A stretch of 9,590 bases of DNA from an uncultured Prevotella sp. GTDB lineage: Bacteria > Bacteroidota > Bacteroidia > Bacteroidales > Bacteroidaceae. The notes under the pieces are model-generated. The model was given only the letters and a program-made list of their open reading frames with translations, had not been told where the DNA came from and ran no database searches. Both the position numbers and the translations under genes were made by a program. This document shows, one piece after another, positions 1-5,555 of this stretch (position 1 is the stretch's first letter; each line of letters starts with the position of its first letter). Where the stretch lies: contig CAMBBY010000018.1 in the NCBI GenBank assembly GCA_945863825.1, forward strand, positions 1 to 9,590, read 5' to 3'.

Positions 1-12
1 GTGAAGAGAAAG

Positions 13-43
13 ATTGCTTTTTCGATATAAAATCGTATCTTTG
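13..43 (+). promoter_or_regulatory. Bacteroidota-type promoter of the DUF1016 fragment
   Basis: A perfect -7 element TATCTTTG lies at 36-43. A partial -33 element (ATTG, 13-16) sits 19 bases upstream. This fits the Bacteroidota consensus TTTG-N19/20-TAnnTTTG. The expected transcription start is near 48-50, about 25 bases before the ATG at 73. No Shine-Dalgarno sequence is seen, as is usual in this phylum. Its presence suggests the truncated gene may still be transcribed. Confidence 0.6.
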
Positions 44-374
44 CACTTTGAACAGCTAAAATCAGTAGCATTATGAAAGAACCCGGCAAGAAATATAACG
101 ATGAAGACAACATGCTCGTCAACGACTTGCGCTCCATCGTCAGCAAGGCTCGCAGCAAAGCATTTGCTGCCGTCAATTATTCTCTGGTGGAAAGAAACTG
201 GAGAATAGGACAACGTATTGTGGAACAGGAACAGAACGGAGCATCACGTGCAGAATACGGAAAGCATGTGATAGAGATTGCTTCGGCTGCTCTTACAGAG
301 GAATTCGGGAAGGGATTCTCCGAGACAAACATCATGAATTTCAAGAAGTTCTACCTGAAATTCAAAGAGTTAAC

Positions 375-480
375 AATTCCTCAGACACTGTCTGAGGAAT
401 TCAAAAAGCAAAAACATCAGACACTGTCTGATGAATTTTCTTTGCTACCCCAAAAAGGTCAGGCAGTGCCTGACCTTTTT
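375..480 (+). repeat. Array of three codon-phased perfect inverted repeats
   Basis: There are three perfect palindromes with a single central base. IR1 is 375-401 (13-base arms, centre 388). IR2 is 415-433 (9-base arms, centre 424). IR3 is 452-480 (14-base arms, centre 466). They share the core TCAGRCA-N-TGYCTGA. Centres are 36 and 42 bases apart, both multiples of three, so each copy is read in the same frame: PQTLSEEF, HQTLSDEF, GQAVPDLF. Base differences between copies come in complementary pairs: the base before TCAG is C, A and G in copies 1 to 3, matched by G, T and C in the other arm, and the A:T pair inside the core becomes G:C in copy 3. They lie in the linker after the DUF1016 N-terminal domain. 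They may be members of a dispersed palindromic element family. Confidence 0.85.
452..480 (+). terminator. Terminator-like hairpin (third inverted repeat)
   Basis: The stem GGTCAGGC/GCCTGACC (457-464 and 468-475) with an AGT loop is followed at once by five T residues (476-480). It has the form of an intrinsic terminator. It falls inside the open frame of the DUF1016 remnant but just before the proA promoter, which fits the coding function having been lost here. The flanking A-run (452-456) makes it symmetrical, so it could also act on antisense transcripts. Confidence 0.5.
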
Positions 481-543
481 AAATCTCATTTTCCGCATAG
501 CTATCCATTTATCTATAAAACTATCACTTTTTCTTGCATAAAG

Positions 544-575
544 TTTGCAATTTCCGATATTTATGCTTACCTTTG
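544..575 (+). promoter_or_regulatory. Promoter of the proA-argF' unit
   Basis: TTTG at 544-547, a 20-base spacer and TACCTTTG at 568-575 form a full match to the Bacteroidota promoter consensus. The predicted start near 580-582 gives a leader of about 65 bases before the proA ATG at 646. The leader has a purine-rich AGAAAGGAAA stretch 6-16 bases before the start codon, which could help ribosome binding. No obvious arginine or proline attenuator (leader peptide plus alternative hairpins) is visible. Confidence 0.8.
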
Positions 576-645
576 CCGTTGTTAAGAGGGAACTCATAAC
601 ACATTACCAAATATCTTATCATAAAAATAAGAAAGGAAATAGCAA

Positions 646-1977
646 ATGGAACTGAAAGAGACTTTCCAAAAAGTGAAGGCAGCTAGCAAGACACTGGGCT
701 TGCTCAGCGACGAACAACGTAATGAAGTGCTAAAGGCGGTGGCTGACGCTATCATCGCAGAGACTCCTGCGCTCCTTGCAGCGAACGCAGAAGACCTGGC
801 GAAGATGGACAAGGCGAACCCGCTCTACGACCGATTGCAACTCACCGAGCAGCGACTCCAGGATATTGCTTCGGATATGAGACACGTAAGTACCCTGCCC
901 TCACCGCTCGGAAGAGTTCTCAAAGACAAGACGCTCGAAAATGGTTTGCACCTGCAACGAGTAGCCGTTCCTTTCGGAGTTATCGGCATGATTTACGAGG
1001 CTCGCCCTAACGTAACCTACGATGTTTTTTCTCTCTGTTTCAAGAGTGGAAATGCTTGCGTACTGAAAGGTGGAAGGGATGCAAACGCCTCTAACTCAGC
1101 GGGTGTCGAACTTATCCACAGGGTGTTGATAAGTTTCGGTATTGACCCGAATGTCGTTACGCTCTTACCTGCCACCCATGAGGCTACAGGCGAAATGCTG
1201 AATGCCGTGGGCTATATAGACCTCTGCATTCCTCGTGGAGGAAAGAAGCTTATCAACTTCGTTCGTGATACTGCCAAAGTTCCGGTTATCGAAACCGGAG
1301 CCGGCGTGGTACACTGTTACTTCGACAAGGATGGCGATCTGGAGATGGGCAAGCGCATCATCACCAATGCCAAATGCAGAAGAGTGAGCGTATGCAATGC
1401 ACTCGACTGTCTGCTGATTCACGAAAGCAGATTAAGCGACCTCCCTGCCCTCTGCGAAGGTCTCGCCGAGAAACAGACCAAGATTCATGCTGATGCCAAA
1501 GCTTACGAAGCTTTAAAGGGACACTATCCTGACACCTTATTATATAAGGCAGAGGAAAGCGAAGCGAAGATGGAGGAGGCAGGTTTGCTGACTGCGGATT
1601 GCAAATCCGCAGACTCAACAGAAACAGATGCCAACATGAAGAGCATCTGGAACACCGAATGGCTCAGCATGCAGATGGGTATCAAGACCGTGGCTTCGGA
1701 AGATGAGGCGCTCGACCATATCGCTACCTACGGAAGCGGACACAGCGAGAGCATCGTTTCCTACAATGAAACTGCCCAGAAGAAGTTCCAGGCAATGGTA
1801 GATGCAGCCTGCGTTTATGTGAATGCTCCAACCAGTTTCACCGATGGCGCACAGTTCGGATTGGGCGCAGAAATTGGTATCAGTACCCAAAAGCTTGGAG
1901 CACGCGGACCAATGGCTCTCGAAGAGATTACCACCTACAAGTGGTTGATTACAGGAAATGGACAAACAAGGAAGTGA
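646..1977 (+). CDS. proA: Glutamate-5-semialdehyde dehydrogenase (gamma-glutamyl phosphate reductase)
   Basis: ProA reduces gamma-glutamyl phosphate with NADPH to glutamate-5-semialdehyde, the second step of proline synthesis, in the cytosol. Family phrases are clear: [17 protein letters not shown] (108-124), [13 protein letters not shown], the glycine-rich [20 protein letters not shown] region, [10 protein letters not shown], and the catalytic cysteine Cys250 in VCNALD. The C-terminal part has [20 protein letters not shown] and [14 protein letters not shown]. The protein is 443 residues, some 25 more than the ~417 usual for the family. The surplus lies around residues 313-332 ([20 protein letters not shown]), between the cysteine domain and the conserved EWLSM region, exactly where a perfect DNA palindrome occurs (1592-1612). 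The catalytic residues are intact, so it is probably functional. argF' follows 72 bases downstream without an intervening promoter match. proB, its usual pathway partner, is not directly upstream; the DUF1016 remnant is. Confidence 0.97.
   Translation: MELKETFQKVKAASKTLGLLSDEQRNEVLKAVADAIIAETPALLAANAEDLAKMDKANPLYDRLQLTEQRLQDIASDMRHVSTLPSPLGRVLKDKTLENGLHLQRVAVPFGVIGMIYEARPNVTYDVFSLCFKSGNACVLKGGRDANASNSAGVELIHRVLISFGIDPNVVTLLPATHEATGEMLNAVGYIDLCIPRGGKKLINFVRDTAKVPVIETGAGVVHCYFDKDGDLEMGKRIITNAKCRRVSVCNALDCLLIHESRLSDLPALCEGLAEKQTKIHADAKAYEALKGHYPDTLLYKAEESEAKMEEAGLLTADCKSADSTETDANMKSIWNTEWLSMQMGIKTVASEDEALDHIATYGSGHSESIVSYNETAQKKFQAMVDAACVYVNAPTSFTDGAQFGLGAEIGISTQKLGARGPMALEEITTYKWLITGNGQTRK
1592..1612 (+). 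repeat. Perfect palindrome inside proA
   Basis: Arms CTGCGGATT (1592-1600) and AATCCGCAG (1604-1612) flank the loop GCA. It encodes residues 316-322 (TADCKSA, frame-shared) within the extra segment of ProA and keeps the frame open. From memory, closely similar GCGGATT...AATCCGC palindromes recur in Bacteroidales genomes, including inside genes; this was not checked. It is unrelated in sequence to the 375-480 palindromes. Confidence 0.8.
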
Positions 1978-2001
1978 AGAACGAAGAGTGAAGAGTGAAG
2001 A
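1974..2001 (+). repeat. Heptanucleotide tandem repeat overlapping the proA stop
   Basis: Four 7-base units run head to tail: GTGAAGA, ACGAAGA, GTGAAGA, GTGAAGA. The first contains the proA TGA stop (1975-1977). The array sits in the 72-base gap between proA and argF'. Its last unit plus ATTCAA (1995-2007) recurs exactly on the minus strand at 7794-7806, in the gap between the PASTA and RluA-family genes. Confidence 0.75.
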
Positions 2002-2049
2002 ATTCAAGAGCAATATATATCAGAAATAACAAACAAAAACGAAATAACA

Positions 2050-3012
2050 ATGAAGACATTCTTTAATGTTGAAGACCTTGGCAACCTGAAAGCAGCGCTC
2101 GCCGAGGCTCAGGAAGTGAAAGCAAACCGTTTCGGTTATCAAGAGTTGGGCAAGAACAAGACCTTGCTGATGATATTTTTCAACAACAGTCTCCGTACCC
2201 GTTTAAGTACACAGAAGGCAGCAATGAATCTGGGCATGAATGTAATCGTACTCGATGTAAATGCCGGTGCCTGGAAACTGGAGACAGAGCGTGGCGTTAT
2301 CATGGATGGCGACAAGAGCGAGCACCTGCTGGAGGCAATCCCAGTAATGGGTAGCTTCTGCGACCTTATCGGTGTTCGTAGCTTTGCCGGTTTGAAAGAC
2401 CGTGACTACGATTATGCCGAGACCATCGTCAACCAGTTTGTAAAGTACAGCGGCCGCCCAGTCTTCGCTATGGAGACAGCTACCGTTCATCCACTCCAGG
2501 CATTTGCCGACCTCATCACCATCGAGGAGCATAAGAAGGTGGCTCGTCCTAAGGTAGTCCTGACCTGGGCTCCTCATTGCCGTGCCTTGCCTCAGGCTGT
2601 ACCAAACTCATTCGCCCAGTGGATGAACGCAGCCGATGTTGATTTCGTGGTTACTCACCCAGAGGGCTATGAGCTTGATCCTAAGTTCGTAGGTAATGCC
2701 AAAGTGGAGTACGACCAGAAGAAGGCGCTGGAAGGTGCAGACTTCGTTTATGCCAAGAACTGGAGCTGTCCGGGCGTGAAAGACCCAGCACAGTATGGCG
2801 AGATATTGAGCAAGGATATGAGCTGGACCATCGACGAGGAGCACATGAGCTGGACCAATGACGGTTGCTTCATGCATTGCTTGCCAGTTCGCCGTGGTTT
2901 GATTGTTACAGATGATGTCATCGAAAGCCAGAACAGTCTGGTCATTCCAGAGGCAGCCAACCGTGAGATTTCAGCCGAGGTTGTCATCAAGCGTATGCTC
3001 GAATCACTCTAA
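2050..3012 (+). CDS. argF': N-succinylornithine carbamoyltransferase (SOTCase-type)
   Basis: This cytosolic enzyme transfers the carbamoyl group from carbamoyl phosphate to an N-acylated ornithine, giving N-acylcitrulline in the arginine pathway. The 320-residue protein aligns closely, from memory, with the structurally studied Bacteroides fragilis SOTCase. It has the carbamoyl phosphate motif SLRTR (47-51), the GAWKLE region with Trp75, IGVRSF (108-112, Arg110 and Phe112), Glu142, HPLQ (147-150), WAPHCR (173-178), the catalytic-pocket Lys236 in YAKNW, and HCLPVRR (276-282). Ordinary OTCase is less likely because the N-terminal phrases FFNNSLRTRLSTQKAAMNLGM and DGDKSEH are those of the N-acyl group. 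The residue at the substrate-specificity position is Ser90, where B. fragilis has Pro and acetylornithine enzymes have Glu. The loss of Pro and absence of Glu favours the succinyl substrate, but this is inferred. It is probably cotranscribed with proA. Confidence 0.94.
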   Translation: MKTFFNVEDLGNLKAALAEAQEVKANRFGYQELGKNKTLLMIFFNNSLRTRLSTQKAAMNLGMNVIVLDVNAGAWKLETERGVIMDGDKSEHLLEAIPVMGSFCDLIGVRSFAGLKDRDYDYAETIVNQFVKYSGRPVFAMETATVHPLQAFADLITIEEHKKVARPKVVLTWAPHCRALPQAVPNSFAQWMNAADVDFVVTHPEGYELDPKFVGNAKVEYDQKKALEGADFVYAKNWSCPGVKDPAQYGEILSKDMSWTIDEEHMSWTNDGCFMHCLPVRRGLIVTDDVIESQNSLVIPEAANREISAEVVIKRMLESL

Positions 3013-3036
3013 AGCAGGATATAAGAAAGAGATTGA

Positions 3037-3072
3037 GGAAGTAAAGGAAAACAAGCCTTTACTTCCCTTTTT
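3037..3072 (+). terminator. Intrinsic terminator of proA-argF'
   Basis: A perfect 11-base stem GGAAGTAAAGG / CCTTTACTTCC (3037-3047 and 3056-3066) with an 8-base loop is followed by C and five T residues. It lies 24 bases after the argF' stop and closes that transcription unit. Confidence 0.9.
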
Positions 3073-3160
3073 CGTTCTTCCCCCTCATGATTCCATCCCC
3101 ATTTCTCGGTATTTTTTTCTTTTCATTCAGTCCAAATTCACATATTTCAAATATTATCTG

Positions 3161-3168
3161 TACCTTTG
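3161..3168 (+). promoter_or_regulatory. -7 promoter element before the Rid-like gene
   Basis: TACCTTTG is a perfect Bacteroidota -7 element. No TTTG is seen at the expected -33 position (about 3137-3141 reads TTCAC), so the promoter may be weaker or activated. The expected start falls in or next to an eight-A tract (3174-3181), leaving a leader of only about 12-15 bases before the ATG at 3189. Confidence 0.6.
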
Positions 3169-3188
3169 CCGCCAAAAAAAAGAAGAAG

Positions 3189-4256
3189 ATGGACAAATAC
3201 ATTACATTATCACCAGAAGCTAAGGGCACTTTCAACGACCGCCTCAACTTTCTGTATCTAAAAATAGGTAATTATCTCGACACAGAGAATCTGCAGAATA
3301 GGACCTTGCAGTATTGTAAGGTTTTCCTCAGCGACTCCAAAAACCAGATAAAAGAGCTACAGGAATCGCTCCTTTATCAGGAATTTCTCAAAGATACCAA
3401 TCTTACGATTGTAGAGCAACCTCCGCTTGATGGAAGCAAGATTTCTCTCCTAATCAAGACAACAGATGATAAGACCCCTATCCTATTCCATAGTCTCCGA
3501 CTGACAGAAGAGGAAGCTAAAGGAAAAGATTCATACGAGCAAACCCGTATGCTGTTTGAAAGATATCTAAGCCTCATCGCTGATACAGATATGACCATGG
3601 AACGGAATCTGGTAAGAACATGGATTTACGTAACCGATATTGATGTAAACTATCAAGGCGTGGTAGAAGCCCGAAACGACGTATTCAGCCAACAAGGTCT
3701 TACTGCAGATACTCACTATATCGCCAGTACAGGCATAGGAGGAAGCACTTCTGTTCTGAATGCATCCGTGGCCATCGACTTCCTGACCATTCCTGATATC
3801 AATGAGGAAAACAAGAAGTATCTTCAGGCACTCGAACATCTGAATCCTACTCATGAATATGGAGTTGCCTTCGAAAGAGGAACCCGAGTTACAATACCAG
3901 TTCATTCTGTAAATTCTGATGGAAAACAACAGTTCAAACAGCAATACTTTATTTCCGGCACAGCAAGCATCGACAAACAAGGTGATGTAGTTTATGAAGG
4001 AGACATTGTAAGACAGACAGGCAGACTTCTGGAGAACATCGGAGCTCTGCTAAAAGACGGTGATGCCACCATGAATGACATTCAATACTTCATCATCTAC
4101 TTGCGCGATATTTCCGATTATCATACGGTAGATAGACTGATGCAACAGTTTTATCCACAGATACCACGCATCATCGTGGAGGCAAAAGTATGCCGTCCAG
4201 GCTGGTTGATAGAGATGGAGTGCATTGCAGAGAAAGAATCATGTTCTACAGAATAA
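3189..4256 (+). CDS. Rid/chorismatase-like protein (YjgF fold, double domain)
   Basis: The 355-residue protein ends in a recognisable Rid (YjgF/YER057c/UK114) domain at about 250-348. This has QQYFISGTASID, a helix GDIVRQTGRLLENIGALLKDG, YFIIYLRDISDY and the closing signature PRIIVEAKVCRPGWLIEMECIA (326-347, 22 residues, cited by its ends). Arg327 falls where the substrate carboxylate-binding Arg of RidA lies, and Glu344 where the conserved EIE glutamate lies. The N-terminal half contains NLVRTWIYVTDIDVNYQ (140-156) and ARNDVF...STGIGG (161-185). This recalls the first half of FkbO/Hyg5/XanB2-type chorismatases, which are also double YjgF-fold proteins. Whether it acts on chorismate, deaminates reactive imines, or does something else cannot be told from sequence alone. 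ATG 3189 is chosen because the in-frame ATG at 3087 would translate through the promoter and a poly-lysine A-tract. There is no signal peptide. The gene stands alone, with no strong terminator of its own; the 4381-4415 hairpin may stop it. Confidence 0.8.
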   Translation: MDKYITLSPEAKGTFNDRLNFLYLKIGNYLDTENLQNRTLQYCKVFLSDSKNQIKELQESLLYQEFLKDTNLTIVEQPPLDGSKISLLIKTTDDKTPILFHSLRLTEEEAKGKDSYEQTRMLFERYLSLIADTDMTMERNLVRTWIYVTDIDVNYQGVVEARNDVFSQQGLTADTHYIASTGIGGSTSVLNASVAIDFLTIPDINEENKKYLQALEHLNPTHEYGVAFERGTRVTIPVHSVNSDGKQQFKQQYFISGTASIDKQGDVVYEGDIVRQTGRLLENIGALLKDGDATMNDIQYFIIYLRDISDYHTVDRLMQQFYPQIPRIIVEAKVCRPGWLIEMECIAEKESCSTE

Positions 4257-4394
4257 AGAATTATAAAGATTCTGTCATCTAACCTTCGTCGGAATCCTCT
4301 CATCACTCATGATTTCATTTCCTGCCGCACAGGCATCAAGCTCTACTGGCTTCGAAGTGAAACCAGAGGTATTCTAAAAAAATAACCTTGCTGC
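4257..4394. other. Intergenic gap between convergent genes, with start-less open frames
   Basis: This 138-base gap holds no complete gene. On the minus strand, 4373 down to 4275 is an open stretch of 32 codons ending in TGA. It follows directly after a TAG and has balanced, protein-like composition (for example GNEIMSDERIPTKVR at its end). On the plus strand 4267-4377 is open for 36 codons. Neither has a start near its beginning. It may be a gene remnant or chance. Confidence 0.35.
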
Positions 4395-4415
4395 TTATTG
4401 AGCAGCAAGGTTATT
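4381..4415 (-). terminator. Intrinsic terminator of the PASTA-rluD-ddl-acyltransferase operon
   Basis: A perfect 15-base stem (AATAACCTTGCTGCT 4381-4395 / AGCAGCAAGGTTATT 4401-4415) has a 5-base loop. On the minus strand it runs into seven T residues (complement of A 4376-4382). The upstream arm codes for the last residues of the acyltransferase, and its stop codon (4395-4397) lies at the loop. Read on the plus strand it could also stop the Rid-like transcript, though the T-tract there is poor. Confidence 0.9.
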
Positions 4416-5543
4416 ACGTACAGGATTAGCATACATCGTCAACAGACGCTCTTTCAAGTAGGCCTCATCCTTATTAGGAAGGTCAATTTTTGCAAGTTGA
4501 CCCTGGATATACTTTTCAAATTTTGCTTTGTCTTCAGCAGTATATTGATCGGTATAAGTCTCCGTTTCCTCCAGCATATCGAGAGCCACATAATTTCCAG
4601 GATACAAACGGTAATTACGATGTATCTGCTGGTCAATATAAGCGGCTACCTTATTATATATATCCTGCTTTGGCATATCCGGATCCAGAGAATCAAGATA
4701 CTCATCAAGACATGGGGCTGCATGATAATGTACGTGTCCCTTATAACCGAAGATACCGGTCTGCATACTTACCAGATCATCAGTAGGTCCCTTTTTCCAC
4801 TCCGCATGATCACGCTTCTGCTGGAATTCCTTTGCCTTCAGGAAATCGCATGGGTCATACTCATAACTGATAGACAGAGGAACCAGATGCAACTGCTTCA
4901 ATCGTTCTATAATACTTCCCTCACCACCCATAGACATCATCTGGAGAATTGATTTCTGGGTACGGTCATTGCTATCCTTGGCACGACCTTCACGCTGGGC
5001 AATCCAGATATTCTCATTTTTCTCCTTGATAGCAAAGTGCATATAGTCGGAAAGACGCTTACTGGACATCAACATCTGACGCATACTCAAGGCACGCTCT
5101 ACGATGAATGCCTTGTTGACACGTACCAGATCCTTGACCCATGGAAGAGACAGGAGATTATCGCCGATGGCTATCTCGCAAGTCGTTTTGAACTTGTTCT
5201 CTATCAGCATGACATCGAGGATAGCAGAATCGAGCACAATATCACGATGATTACTGATGAAGGTATAGTTGCGGGTATTGTCGAGAGACGAACAGTCCAT
5301 CTCGCAGCCCGTAGCCGCCTTCTTCAATATGCCAAGAACGAAGTCATAAGCGAAAGCCAGCTGGAAATCAAGATTTGTCTTACAAGCCTTCAACTTTTGG
5401 GCAATCATTTCCAATGGTACCTGTGGATACAGGTATGCCAACACTTGCTTGAACTGGTCGTTTGCCAGCAAACGATCAAATACCTCCGGGAGGTCTTCCG
5501 GCTCCCAAGGTCTAATGGTATCAAATTCTTGAGGGATTTTCAT
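4395..5543 (-). CDS. PlsC/PlsB-like glycerophospholipid acyltransferase family protein
   Basis: Members of this superfamily transfer acyl chains to glycerol-3-phosphate, lyso-phosphatidate or related acceptors at the inner membrane face. The 382-residue protein has the four-block layout of the family: SNHRDIVLDS (97-106) as the His/Asp block, VNKAFIVERAL (142-152), WIAQREGRAKDSNDRTQ (180-196) as the EGxR-type phosphate-binding block, and HLVPLSISYEYDP (219-231) as the closing proline block. The first block has five residues between His99 and Asp105 instead of the classical four (HX4D). Similar NHRDIVLD forms occur, as I recall, in Bacteroidales relatives, so this is probably a subfamily trait. 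No clear transmembrane helix is seen; the C-terminal ~130 residues are charged and specific to the subfamily. The gene starts 12 bases after ddl ends, which implies cotranscription. The exact acceptor lipid is unknown. Confidence 0.82.
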   Translation of the reverse strand: MKIPQEFDTIRPWEPEDLPEVFDRLLANDQFKQVLAYLYPQVPLEMIAQKLKACKTNLDFQLAFAYDFVLGILKKAATGCEMDCSSLDNTRNYTFISNHRDIVLDSAILDVMLIENKFKTTCEIAIGDNLLSLPWVKDLVRVNKAFIVERALSMRQMLMSSKRLSDYMHFAIKEKNENIWIAQREGRAKDSNDRTQKSILQMMSMGGEGSIIERLKQLHLVPLSISYEYDPCDFLKAKEFQQKRDHAEWKKGPTDDLVSMQTGIFGYKGHVHYHAAPCLDEYLDSLDPDMPKQDIYNKVAAYIDQQIHRNYRLYPGNYVALDMLEETETYTDQYTAEDKAKFEKYIQGQLAKIDLPNKDEAYLKERLLTMYANPVRNNLAAQ

Positions 5544-5555
5544 GATGTAAAGCTT

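Larger units (their letters stand above)
73..585 (+). pseudogene. Truncated DUF1016/YhcG-type nuclease gene (N-terminal domain only)
   Basis: The first ~100 residues match the DUF1016 N-terminal domain as I know it. There is a helical stretch with the phrase YSLVERNWRIGQRIVEQEQ (about 36-54), then RAEYGKHVIE and the hallmark LTEEFGKGFSETNIMNFKKFYL (about 73-94, given here in full as 22 residues only by position: start L74). Complete family members are roughly twice this length and continue with a second helical part (typically containing LSWSHY) and a C-terminal PD-(D/E)XK-like nuclease domain. Both are absent. After residue ~100 the frame passes through three palindromes (375-480). Residues ~137-170 are then translated from AT-rich sequence that holds the proA promoter (544-575), ending at TAA 583-585. 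That tail is almost certainly not ancestral protein. The gene therefore looks like a remnant whose 3' part was deleted. A small stand-alone N-domain protein cannot be excluded. Its function, even when intact, is not well defined; family members are predicted nucleases, some linked to restriction-like loci. Confidence 0.75.

Noticed and set aside
1..12. Possible riboswitch or attenuator leaders upstream of proA and argF'
   Set aside because: The leaders are short, with no leader peptide rich in Pro or Arg and no pair of competing hairpins.
1112..1120. Perfect DnaA-box sequence TTATCCACA (also at 4151-4159), together with rpmH in the window
   Set aside because: The two 9-mers are isolated, lie inside proA and the Rid-like gene 3 kb apart, and there is no dnaA, rnpA or box cluster; no case for an origin.
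3087..3188. Upstream ATG giving the Rid-like protein 34 more residues
   Set aside because: The extension would be translated from the promoter and A-tract (poly-Lys) and has no family counterpart; ATG 3189 fits better.
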